Source: Diprion similis
Lineage: Eukaryota; Arthropoda; Insecta; Hymenoptera; Diprionidae
Assembly: GCF_021155765.1 (NCBI RefSeq)
Contig: NC_060110.1
Location: forward strand, 868,001 to 932,000
Direction: 5' to 3'
DNA: 64,000 nt
This document shows positions 24,968 to 37,100 of this stretch, piece by piece. The notes under the pieces were generated by a model. The model saw only the letters and a program-made list of their open reading frames with translations, ran no database searches and was not told the origin of the DNA. How positions within the stretch are numbered: position 1 is the first letter of the stretch; each line of letters begins with the position of its first letter. The translations under genes and the position numbers were made by a program.

Positions 24968-27900
24968 TCATCTGTGCAAGTGGAAATTTTTTCGCCGAGC
25001 AGCTTTTCTCTCCCGTTGGGCCAGGTATTCTTTTCTCGATGTACCGCTCCGTATTTCTAGGATGTGATTAATTTTACGGACTATTTCTTCTGCTGTAGCT
25101 GAGTCTGCTTCAAAATCGTGATTTTTAAACGATGTCGATTGATGCAGAGAAGGGGTTTGCCCGGATGACCCTGTTTCATAAAAATTGGGGATCATTAAAA
25201 TGGAATAGTTCTGCGAATAGTTGAATTATTTTATAAATATAAATAAAACGTGCAACAAGTTGAATAAAGAAAATTCACTCGATTAACAAATTCACTTATT
25301 ATTTTGTTAGAAATCTGATATTTACAAACCCATATGGAAATCCAAATGATTAGCATGTGATGTGTAAACAAGTGTGAACGTCGTTTTTGGCCCTTTATGT
25401 TCGACTATTTCGCACCAGGCGATGTTGTCTATGTGGTAACTTACGGCACGCTGCCGGTTCCAAAAGCGTGCAGCTCCCTTCCCAGTTATTACTGGGTCAA
25501 TTTCAATTTTCTCTCCAGATATTCCTAAATGAATTTCAGTCTTTGCTCTCAACTTATTTATTATATGCACCCTGTTAAGATCAAACAAATTATTATATTT
25601 CCACGTGCTTTTACATTAATGCAACTCGTGATTTAACATTACTCGGCAAAGTTTATATAGAAACCCACACCTGTATAGTTGATACAAAGGAGCTTCCATA
25701 GCAGTTGTATGATCTTCCATCATTGCTAAATCTTCATCAACAGATTTCTGTTCTATATCTTTTCCCTTAGGATTTTCTTCATACCTCACAGTCTTTGGAA
25801 CAACTGTATTATGACGTGCTCTGTCATTGGCTGTCATTTCTTTCAGCCCAAGACACGTGAATCCAAATTTGGCAATTGTTTCTCTTGGATCTAAACAAGG
25901 TAAATCCCAATCTACTTCCCCGTCATCTTCCGTGATGTACAGTCCATATTTAGTAATATCTAACCTACGCAAGATAATTTATATTTTAGTTCAAAATAGC
26001 ATTTGAACAACCTATCTAATTATTGTTTGATACCTTATACAGGGTAATACCTGTGTTGCACCTTACATGTATAATTTAAGAAAAAAGATAGTAACGGTAA
26101 TCAATATTCTCTTACGAACTTGAGAGGATTATCAGGATGCTCAGCAGCATATTTGTAACATATTAATCCAATAAACTCTTGTACTTTGGCTGTAGCAACG
26201 ACCACAATTTGCATGGGATACATACGCTGTTCTTCGGGCAACATAGACATAAATATTCTGTACTTTTTTGCAGGTGTACCAATATGTTCCTGAGGGAATA
26301 ATAAATTCGTCAATCTTTTTATATTACTTCAATGTATGATACATATTTTACTCAGCGACTTGTATCGTATACTTCAAATTCGGATTTTAATAGTTTTTGC
26401 AACTGAGAGATTTCTTTTCAATCGTTTGTTCAAATATATTTCTTGAATAGATTGTTTATTATAGTTATGATTGGTTATAATCTGTTTGACCAACTTTCTT
26501 AAATATTTTTACAAGACTTATCTGATTTGTATAAGTGGTTCTTGAACAAATTAAAACGAAGCAGTTTTTCTGTAAATGACTGAGGTATTCGTCACTAAAT
26601 TATTTTCTATAATTTTGTATACTGTTAGATACTATACAGTGAAAGCTTATCCAAGGTATACCTTGAAACTGCGATAATTCTGAAATTATTACGTTCACAA
26701 TCCGTTCTCATCAATGGTGTAGGCAATCCGAGTTCCAAGTATAAGTAGTCTTGAAGAATTATGAACAAAAATAGAAATTTGTATGATAATTTGAGTAGTT
26801 GAGAGACGTACACTGCCATCAAATTTAGCATAGTCAGTGAAAGGATTTTGAGGAAGATTCGGGCATTTTTCCAATTGTTCCGCTAATAGTGAGTGGCGTT
26901 TATCAGTCTTGGTTTCTTTCTTTTTTCGAAAATCTTTTCGTTGGAACAATTCGGATTGGGTTTCAACTGAAATAGTACTTGGATTATTTTCCCACTTTAC
27001 GTGTTTTATTTCTGCAGCTTTTTTTCGTTCAAGATCCATTTTCTCTAAACGCTGTGCTGTGTTTGAGCGTTGCCTGTGCCCAAATTCCATATCTAAAAAT
27101 TACATCATTTTTTTTGTCAGCTATCAAAATCATCCAGCAAGCTACGAAGTTTTGTCCGGTTGATTGCCATCTTATCAGTGTGCTAAAAAATTTGGATTCT
27201 GCAACTTTTCCAGAATATATTTCTCAAATGGTCTCTTGTGGTAGACGAAAGTACTATTTTATAATTTAATACATTTGAATTAGGTTCATACACTTCAAAT
27301 GGCATATTTTTTGGTATCGACAAGTTCAAATTTTTATTACGTCAATATTATGGATTTTTAAGTAATTGTTAATTTGCCTGTGTCACTGGATAACTGGAAT
27401 TTAAAATCACCAGGCGATATCAACAAGAATTCATGCATTTAATAGACTTTCAAATCCCAGGAATTACATCAGCAAAAGCAAAGGGAGTAGCTTGAAATAT
27501 GAAAAGGGCAGCAATTGATTCATTGATCAGTGAACATGAGGTTATAGAAATTCGGATATTGATGTGCTACACACTTTTGAAAACTTGATTGTCGAATTGT
27601 GTCAATGACTGAAACTTATTTTACCCATTTGTATATCGTAAGATTCAGCCATCGCATCGATATCCTCGTCGTCACTATCTTCCATTCCTGGATAGCAGTC
27701 AAGGATCCCGTTGGCTTTAAGTTGTTTTGGTAAGTCTTCCCCAAGCATTACCATTTCACAGGCACCTTTGGAGCCGGAAAAACAAAAGATCGAGTACAGT
27801 GGTCGAAATGTTTATTCAAATTTGTACAATTGTGATTGTGAATACGACGTTATTGGTTGATTTCAATTCATACGGGCCTTGACAGCGATATGTTTACCTT

Positions 27901-28081
27901 GCCGTTGGGCTGATTGCAAAGCGAGGTGAAGACAACGTGTTATTTGGCTTCAATTCATAACCTAACCAATCGGTTCTTCCATTTTTCTTAAATATGTATC
28001 AGACTTACCCGTGTCATCCGTGAATATAAAGCTGTCTCGTATATGCGATAAAAGCCAATGCTGGTTGTCATATAATGCCAT
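24968..28081 (-). CDS. Sin1: TORC2 subunit Sin1 (MAPKAP1 homologue)
   Basis: Sin1 holds the TORC2 complex together and presents AKT/SGK-type substrates. Exons: 28081-28009, 27765-27625, 27092-26812, 26289-26120, 25964-25671, 25571-25330, 25107-24968; 1,341 nt, 446 aa. The N-terminus [19 protein letters not shown] with TDDTGACEMV matches the family. Exon 3 has [16 protein letters not shown] and [11 protein letters not shown]. Exon 4 begins the CRIM domain ([25 protein letters not shown]), continued in exon 5 ([20 protein letters not shown]). The C-terminal PH-type domain has [13 protein letters not shown] and [14 protein letters not shown]. Only a short stretch separates CRIM and PH, so the Ras-binding-like region of vertebrates is missing or very short. 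The exon 4 donor is ambiguous: GTTCGT at 26119 keeps frame, while the stronger GTAAGAG four bases on does not. Confidence 0.93.
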
Positions 28082-28477
28082 TTTTACGTCGTTATAAAAC
28101 TAGCCTTAAGTCACTTCAATTATTTATAATAAATACAAAAGTTTACTCAAAGTTTTGGAGGTGCGTTGCTACCTCCTTTGTGTATTGATCATAAACTAAC
28201 AACTTTTCTAGTACGCCGGCTGGGACAGAGATGTCGCTCGCAGCCCTTAGGAAAGAAATTTAGACATTTTCAAATCATTAAACAATACGTAACAATGCCC
28301 ACATTTCGAGGGTAACAGAATACAATCAAATATGAGAACAGATCACTCGTTTATATGTTCACACAATTTTTTTTGTTCGACAAAAAATTTCCTTGTTTTT
28401 GATACAAACAATTTTTGTTATACTTTATTATTTGCAGCTGAGGGTACGCAATTATGATATTGAAAAATATTGGTACA
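28082..28477. other. Region upstream of Sin1
   Basis: It contains the Sin1 5' leader and promoter; no clear core promoter motif is seen. Towards the right it is AT-rich. Confidence 0.35.
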
Positions 28478-28628
28478 CTGTAAAAAAAATTCGGTGTGGA
28501 CTTCCGTGGAATATTTTTTCGTGTCAACACTATTCGACGTTCAAGTTCTGAATTGACGACAAAAATTGTTCTATAGTGGTCCACACCAGCCACTATTGGT
28601 CAATTTTAACACGGCTATTTTTTTACAG
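28478..28628. mobile_element. 151-bp MITE-like element
   Basis: The two ends are inverted: left CTGTAAAAAAAATTCGGTGT, right ...ACACGGCTATTTTTTTACAG. Inside, GGTGTGGAC and GTCCACACC also face each other. The target duplication is not clear and it encodes nothing convincing. Confidence 0.5.
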
Positions 28629-28834
28629 AATAGCTTGCTGCAATTCTGAAAATTCGTCGTTTCAAAAAAATCATTGGTAATCTTCTCATCGTCGAAGAGG
28701 TTCGTTATTTTCAGTCTGCAAATATTGTGACCTTGTTAGATATTTCTTTGTGTTCAAACTAGGGGCTTTGCGCGCAAACTTCGCCTCGTCCTTTGCGAAC
28801 TCCACGGCCTCGGCCTTTTGCGCCCCACGTTTTT

Positions 28835-29115
28835 TATGGAGGACCTGGACAGACCTGGGAGCATCAAACTTCGCCGCTCAGGATCTAGACGCCGAAAACC
28901 ACGAAGCAGAAACAAGACCTTAGAATACTAGAAAGCGTTAGTCCTGGTCGACGAAAGACACCTTCTTGGCGACCTGGACCACCAATACGCTGGCTCCGTT
29001 AACCTGGACGACGAAAAACATCGTCCTGGCGATCTGGACCACGAATACTACGAAGCGCTGGTACGAGGACGCCGAAAACCACGAAGCGAAACGGCTGGCT
29101 TGGAGGGTCTTAAAC
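28835..29115. repeat. Second minisatellite, related to 11565-12030
   Basis: Degenerate repeats of GACCTGGACCACGAATAC, then ACGAAGCGCTGGT, then GACGCCGAAAACCACGAAGC. It shares the ACCTGG...GAAGCGCT phrasing of the array near 12 kb, so it is probably the same dispersed minisatellite family. Confidence 0.65.
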
Positions 29116-29119
29116 AGCT

Positions 29120-31014
29120 AACTTCATGCATCTTCCGTTTTCAAAAAGGTAACTTCAGGGGTGTAACACGATCTCTTTATAGATATAAAGAGATACTACC
29201 ATTACAGTAGGTATTTTGAATTTTTAACAAATATATAATAGTTCCTGTGACACACGTAGACTCAAATTATCACGAAAAATTGCAGTAGTGAAGGAAGTTA
29301 GAGTGCTTTGATCAGACTATCACACTTCAATGACAAAAAATTAAAAGAATAAGTAGGAATCTGTCAATAATATAAGGAACACTCAGAGAGAACTTTTTGC
29401 TTTAAAAAAAAAAATCAATTTGTAGATGGATTTTGTAGACAATTTTTTCGTGGGAACACGATATTTTGTTCTATCTATATACCAAAATTAGTTAAATAAT
29501 TGTTTCGAAAACGTAAAAAAATTTAATTGAATAAAATATACCTATAAATACGAAATCTCGGTTTTAATTTAGTCCATTTAATGAAAAAATAATTTTTTAA
29601 TGGTATTATCAAAATATTGAATATCCTCTAGTAGATTCAAGTAAATCGTTTCGTGCAGTTCACTAAGTATATTTGGTGGATAGAGATTGGTAAAATTTAC
29701 AAAATCATCAGAGCTACGTAAATAAAAAAAAAAAAAAATTCTATTGAAGTAGCACAATACTCTTTGCAGCGCGTTGTAAGAGGAGTAAGGTAAACAGTTA
29801 TTAGTACGGGCTCCAGGTATCTATCTAGCAGAATTAAATCAATCGTGGTCTGATAGCATTGAATCAGCCTGTCAATTGACAATGGCATATTTCTCTGTCA
29901 TTGTTTGATGTGGCACTTAATTCATATAGTATAAGTTACAACTAATCTATAATTTTTTCAGTTACAAGAATTGAGAAATCATTCTTCAATCTTTACAAAA
30001 TGATTTCACAGCATATATCTGATTTCGCAGTCATACTAAAGTTTTTCTTAGAAACTACTAAAACAATTTGTTTTCTGCGTACTGTAAAGTCACCAAAACT
30101 TTTTGGTAGTGTGAAAATAATATTTGGTGGAATACAATTCTCCTTCTGTTTACAGGACCATTCAAATATTACGTCACTCTGTTTCGGCCATTTTGGATCC
30201 CACTCCCTCCCCCGCCGGCATCCAGGTTAATTATCGGCACGCAGTTTTTATTCCTATTTCAATGTAATGCGATCTACTTCACTCTCTAATCCCTCCCCCT
30301 TTCTTCCTCAATTTAAAATTTGTTAATAATATGACGGATAATATGTTAATTGTCCAACCAAAAAACAAATAAATATGTAGAACAATAGCGTGACGTGACA
30401 CTACGAGTGTCAATCATTCGTTGCTCTTACCAGAACTGACCGTAAACCTAGTAATTATTGTGTCATAATATGTAATATAAATATATATATAAGCTGTCAT
30501 AATCTATGATCCTGATTTACAAAGCATCCTTTCTTTTGAATAAAATCAATCCTATACCTATAAGAACGTCCAGACAAGGATAGCTGGGTCCGTTATGCAT
30601 TTCTTCGTTTGAGTTATAAGTGTATCGTAGTTCTGTATAATGTATTGTACTAAGTTGAAGTTTTAAATGTTTTCTATTGCGTGATATTGTTGTGTAGGGT
30701 GTACGTCTATGTTCCGTAAATGTGAGAAATATTTGTATATAGAATATATAATTTGATCTGTCCATATATCGTTAGATATGCCCACATACAGTTTCATCTA
30801 TCGATATGAGGCCAGATCTACCCAATCTTCATATCCATGCCTTATGGACGATTTACCCATAGCCATATCAGGGCTTATCAGAAAATTTTTTCACGGGATG
30901 TATCGTCATATCCACTCATGTATGATCATATCTGATTATTTTTTCGCATGTTGTTTTCTTATTCACGCAATCGGGTACGGCGAAACGTATATTTCCCAAG
31001 TGTGGAGCTGAGTG
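29120..31014. other. AT-rich non-coding DNA
   Basis: No gene supported. It has (AT)n near 30478-30492 and a C-rich patch at 30185-30225. Short frames on both strands have no recognisable content. Confidence 0.45.
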
Positions 31015-31031
31015 TAGGTGTGCGTGTGTGC

Positions 31032-31062
<31 letters not shown>

Positions 31063-31064
31063 GA
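31015..31064. repeat. (GT)n microsatellite followed by poly-G
   Basis: GTGTGCGTGTGTGCGTGTG passes straight into a run of about 18 G. The poly-G length may be unreliable in the assembly. Confidence 0.9.
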
Positions 31065-31533
31065 GGTGATTTGGACTAGCATGAAATAACACTGTTGAAC
31101 TTTTCAGTTTGTTCTATACAGAGTACACTTTTATTTTACTTTAATAGACTGAAAGTTGCTTTTCTGCAGTTGTTAAGGTTGACGAATTCGTTTATAAGAA
31201 GATCAAAATCTAAGTCTTCAGCTATACCTTGGTGAATATGGATTATAGCTACTTCGTCGAAGTGATATCGCAGAATCGTTGATATTAAAGTAACTGAAAC
31301 AAAATTTAATTTTTCGAAACTGAAAATATCTGGTTGTGAGATATGGAATTTATACCTATTAAATGTCGAGGTGTGGAATACTCCACACCTACCATACTGT
31401 GGTTTCACCGTGCCTGCACATAATATGAGTTGAATTAACCGGTCCGCTGGTGAAGCCGAAATCAACGTCTTGTGCCAAAACTGGTAAGAGCAAATCATTT
31501 TTTATGTAACTTGAAGCATTCACAATGTAAGTG

Positions 31534-31715
31534 GTTTTTGGGTCACTGATTACGTATCTGAACTTGAAATTTGAAAATTCAAAACGGCGGATCCAATATG
31601 GCGGATTGAAATTCAAATATTCACTCGATTCTAATGAAACTCGGTACTCGGGGGTTTTCAAGTTCTCTGATTACGAATCTCAACTCGAAATTGGAAAATT
31701 CAAAATGGCCCAGAG
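31534..31715. repeat. Two tandem copies of a dispersed repeat
   Basis: The phrase CTGATTACGTATCTGAACTT and its AATTTGAAAATTCAAAACGG continuation recurs about 120 bp later as CTGATTACGAATCTCAACTC with AATTGGAAAATTCAAAATGG. I recognise similar phrases as widespread insect repeats. Confidence 0.65.
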
Positions 31716-32228
31716 TTAACATGATCCCTGATGAAAATTGTCTCCATAGGGCATTGTCTTTTGAGGCTGCAAGAGAAAGTCAGAAATTGACTGTAAATAG
31801 CACGTTATTCAACAAGGGAATAATCGACTTTTATTCCTGTGTTGCATAAAGGACTTTGTTTCTGACTCAACCGTGGTAACATCTATTGACTCAAAAAGTG
31901 GGAATCACTCACGCACAGAAGCTGAGTGTTTTATGTTGACCACAGCGCGAGCGGGTGGTGCCCTTTTTGGGCAGTTTGTGTTTTCCTCCTTGGGGTCCAG
32001 TCGACCCTAATACCGTCTTTAGCGTACTTGAAGTCAGAGTGCTTGAATCATGGCTGTTTGTGTTAGTAAAATATAAGTAACGATAAAATTTTGGGGTCTC
32101 AGAGACCCCATGCATGTATTGCATATTTTTTTCACTTTTTTTGCTAAACAATTTCTCACAAATCCTCCATCGTTTTTTTTCTAAAACTAACATTCGAGTC
32201 TATTCTTTAAGCGGGTCCAGGGCCGCAG

Positions 32229-34115
32229 GTCCAATCATTCAACAAATCCTTCAGAGCCAAAGCTGAGGCTACCAAGCAGTTGGATAAATTGTCAAGAACG
32301 TTGTGCCCAGAACTGAAGCAATTTGTGATATCCTCGTCAGTTTCTTGTGGTAAAGATAATGTTGGACAAACTAATTACGGAGTGGCAAATTCTATCGTGT
32401 TAAGAATATGCGAGAGAAGAGCAGTAGAGAACTTGCCTCGGTTATACTTGCCTGGGTTAGCCGTTCAATGAGGGACGATTGGTAACGTTGGACATGTCGC
32501 TCGTCGCTGAAATTAATGAAAATCTAAAGGAGCTTATTATGAGCGATACCCTACAACAGGGAATTATCTCATGTCTGCAAGTGCTCAATGGATTCTTACA
32601 ACAGAACTGTCCAGTTGTATCAAGTATGGTGGTTCCTGACAAAGTTATTCACTGTCATGGGGCTGGAAATATCGTCAACGCAATCCTAAATATAATGGGT
32701 ATGGTAACGCGATTGCAGTCTTATCCTTTTCAGTATTGTTGTTCGAATAGATGCACCAATGACAGTTTTTTTGCAATGACTCATGCAAGTCAATAAGTAT
32801 TCATTTTCTTCCTCTACCTACAACGTCCAGCCTGATGTAATTTATTGAAAGTACATGTACTATGGTAGGTCGTCCATAATTTGGATGATGAGAAATTTTA
32901 GTCGGGACGACTACCGTCACTCAAAACCATCACAAAATATTGAAAAATAATGTGTCTGAAATCCCAACACTGTAGGTCAATGAGAACCCTTACAGCGTTA
33001 AGATAGATTGTGCACTACTCAGGGTTGATTCGCAGATGAGAAAAATTTTTGGACGGAAGAAGAAATTTCTCATTGTAAAATGAAAATTTTTCATCGGAAG
33101 ATATACGTAATCTGCGAGTAAAAATTCTTATGCCGTAATATTTTATACATTTTTTGGTTAAAATACGATGCGATGGTGAATTCTGCACAGTGTGGATCAG
33201 ATAGGTATGAATTTCAAATATGTTGGCCAAATTTAATATCTGTTCCTTATTTGGTATGATGTTTCAAGTAGAACATGGCCAGCCCGTCTCCATATTCTCT
33301 ATGTGAAGTTGACTTATATAGAAATATATAACAAAAATATTTATCTGTTTTAATTTGGTGGAGGTGGATTAATATTTACATGTTTCTTCCACTAGTTGGA
33401 TCTAAACTTCAATTTACTTCTTGTATATGTCTGTGTTTACTTCGGGTAGATCTGCCGAAGGATATTTGTAACCACACAATTTGAATTTCAAAATGAGAAA
33501 AACCAATGTTGTCATCTTGAGTTTCTTTTCACATTTCAGAATCATCTTTGATTATAGAAACTCCAAATTTCATCGCGCAAAGGTTTTCATTAACCCGAGA
33601 GATCGAAACTTGAAGGACATTACTTTCGAACAATTCAGTACAAGTCTGGGAGGTGTTGCGATTATAATTACTTCAAATCCAAATTAAGAACTACCCTTTT
33701 ATGTTTATGTGTACGTTTCTTTCCTCTTCGTAAACTCGAAAACTTATTCAAACTGTGTCTAATTTTTCATAGGGCTGAAGGACCTCAAAGCTATCAGTTT
33801 GCACAGAACACTGTCGAAACTAGGGATGGATTCTGTGACGGCAGTGGAAGTCGAACAGACTTTGGAATGTAATTTTGAAGTACTTCTAACCACATCCGAT
33901 ATTCCTGATCTTGATTTCCTCTATAATAGGTATTCAAGATAGAATAGAAAGGATTATGCAGTCGTTTTTATGCTCTCTGGAATCGAGGGAACGTATGCCG
34001 TATTTAAATCGTTGACTACTAAATTCGAATTTCCATCGATTGGTTTCTAGCTTACAGCAGTTCCAGTGAGTTTAACGTCGATTCACGAAATGACTGATTG
34101 TTTTATCCCTATAAA
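32229..34115 (+). pseudogene. Fatty acid synthase fragment (KR, ACP, start of TE), broken
   Basis: The fragment retains two exons and an intron. Exon a (32229-32698) has the end of the ketoreductase: SFRAKAEATKQLDKLSR, then FVISSSVSCGKDNVGQTNYG, the FAS SSVSCGRGNAGQTNYG region. LPGLAVQ is followed by TGA (32469-32471) where FAS has Trp. The frame then shifts before LDMSLVAEINEN and VLNGFLQQNCPVVSSMVV. Exon b (from 33773) holds an ACP with the LGMDS phosphopantetheine motif (Ser codon 33832-33834), stops at TAG 33940, and continues with a thioesterase-like FMLSGIEGTYAVFKSLTT. The GxSxG nucleophile is not seen. A retained intron means a DNA-level duplicate, not a retrocopy. Confidence 0.85.
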
Positions 34116-37100
34116 AAAAAATTACGCAAACTTTGATTATTTACAGTTATAACAGATATACCTACCGAGTCGGAATCACTTTAGCCGCGTCAAGTCATAT
34201 ATTCACTTTAGAGGACTTTACACGTGCCACGTACCGATAACTGGTTCAAATACTTGTTCTCCTCAGTGGTAGGCAAGCCAACATACCGCAGCGTTCACTG
34301 GGAAATACCCTGTATGTGTTTCTGCGAATGCGTACGATGGTACATTCGACACGGTGATTCCGCCCGCAATTAGGCAACTCGAGATACTCTTAGCGCGTAC
34401 GCGCCTGCATTTAAGCAATTCAGTTGACTTTTTATCGTGTGTTACAGGTAGATAAGAAATGTCATTTAGGGGAATAAATAACCTGTTGTGTTATGTAAAC
34501 GTATGAAGTTGTATTGCAAATTCGTTCATGATATTCGATGTTGGGTATCCTTATTAATAGTTTAATAAATTGTGCCGTAATTGCCAATAATCTGACAATA
34601 ATTTTTATAAAAATCCATTGTCAATGCATTTATATATCACAATAAATAACGATCGTGTGAATATCCTAGAAATATAGTATACATTGTAAATAATAATTGC
34701 GTAGTGGGGGAGAAACTTTCAAGAAACCAATGATTTTATTCCCATCAAAAATCTGACCTATATTTTTCGGGATAAATGTAAACGAGTACTAGAGTTACGA
34801 AGAATTCGCATAATATCTGTCTTCACAGTTGATTTTCAATCCAATTTGACTGTTAACTTATTCAAATTGACGTTTCTAAATTCCATCAAGGTGGATTTAT
34901 TTTATTCAACCCGAGTATGGCCAGTTCATTCAGATCATGTCTTATGATATACTAACATTTTCATTTAGTTATCAGCTAATTCAGGAATCAACGGATTCCA
35001 CGTGGTTTCATAGAGTCGAAATTTTGATCTGGCCTTTGCCTCTGCATTTGCTTTACCGTGCAAATACCTGTGTGAGTAATTAAATGGTGACATAGAGTAA
35101 AACTCATCAGGTAAAGGAAAGGGTGAAGCTTCTGACCTAGTTCAGCCATCGAGGGCCACTTCCACCTCAATGGGGTCACGATGTAAGACGGTATTCATTT
35201 CCTGTAGGTAGAAATTGTGGAAGGCATACTGGCTTAAAAATAAACATGGTCCCAATTAGTATTTCAATTAGCTTTTGTAATTATAGCAAGAGTAAACGGA
35301 ATATATTCATACTCAAAGCTTAGAAATATTCGTAGTCGTTGGCAATATATTGAAATTAGGAACGCCTTATAATTATTATGACTTATCGGAGTACAGTGGC
35401 CAATTGTCGTGTATTAAATTTCATTATACAATTATACGGCACTTCTTAAAATGATAAACATAATATTTTTAGGTCAAATGTTTTCCGTAGGACCGCACTC
35501 TGTGAGATTTTTATTGCGCAGGAATATCTCTGTTGGATAAAATTTCTGCTGAAAAGATTCTGTAGGATAAATTTGTGTAGAACCAGAAGCCTCTCAACTG
35601 TTTTACAGCTCTTCCTCAAAGTAACGAAGAAATGTTTGGCCAGTCATTTTTTCAAAAGTTTATATCTCAGAATCTGAATGTGAAACATGTTTTTCAATTC
35701 ATTTTCAAGTCAGATCGTCCAAATTTTTTTATCTCGTTTTATCATTTTATAATTACTATAAGCGAATGAATAAATATAGTTAAATTCTGCATTTGTTAAT
35801 GCGATTTTCAATCTCTTCAATCACTCGATTTATCACAAAACCAAATTTTTTGATACTTGATACACTTTATCGATGAAAAATTTGTGTTTACGGAAATCAG
35901 AGAACCTTGAGTACCATTTGTGGCCATACAATTCGATCACCCGTAATGAATATGGCCAGGATAGTACCGACTAAGGTGACGAAAACCGGTACATCTACTC
36001 TATGGTCTCATTTGATGTTCAAGGCAGCCCTTGACTAGGATTATAAACATTGTTAAGATGAGTCAAAAATACTGGATCGATCATAGTATACTACATAGCA
36101 AGAGATGAGGTTTTGAAGTAGCACTCTGTGTTCACATTCGCAAACTACCACAACTTACTTTACGTCGATTTGAATTTGTGACATCAGGGAGAGATGCTTA
36201 TGGTTGTAGGAAGAATGTACAGCTTTAACATTTCTTTGGGTTGACGGTCATTCTCCAATTCGCTACATTACTGGTTTACTCACTTGTCAAATCGTCTGAA
36301 GTAACTACAGTCAGGTCTAGTAATCAAAATTTTATCAACCCCGCTGATTACGGCGCACATTCTTTCAATGATTTCAGTCTAACAATAAGCTGAGACAATT
36401 TCATCCATTATTTGTTCATATCTTGTTCATATTCCCAGGTCGGTATACTATCAAGGTGTGATTTTTAGACAACACTGAATGTTCCGGAAAAATAAGTGAC
36501 TCGACATAACCGACCCTTCAATTAGCTCCTCGTTCGATTTCGAAAGGTGGCCGGCTCATGTGGAGTTCACCGTTCCTGGCTTTGGAACAACAGTGAATCA
36601 ATAATAGTTACAAAGCTCACGAGGCCCGAATCTCCCGCGTTCTATTCACTGCAAATGTGGGGATTGAAGTTATCGTCTTACCTGCATATAGTGCGCCACG
36701 TGACTGCCATAACGCCACATCCGGTACTTCCTTGGTATCACCACTTCACCTGCCACGTGACAGAATTCAATCCACCTAAGTTGACGGCCGCTTGGGTTCA
36801 ATATCTTTGTCCACCAACGAGGACAATTTAGGGGTCGGGATATCGGGGGTTGGAGGCAGCTGCGACCCGCGTTTGACTCTCGGCACGAGCCATCGTGGGT
36901 AAAAGGCACGCGTCAGACTTGGAGTTCGTTTTTTTGAACTTTGACCTGGGAGAAAGTCGCAGCCATGGCTTAACCAGCGGCGGAGAAAAACACTCACGAC
37001 TAATTTCACCTCGTTAACTTGGATCCTCAAAGGGATTCAAATATTTGTGGGCTGCAATGTTCATAATTCTCCTCCTTTCAAGAGTCACGAAAATATGTAG

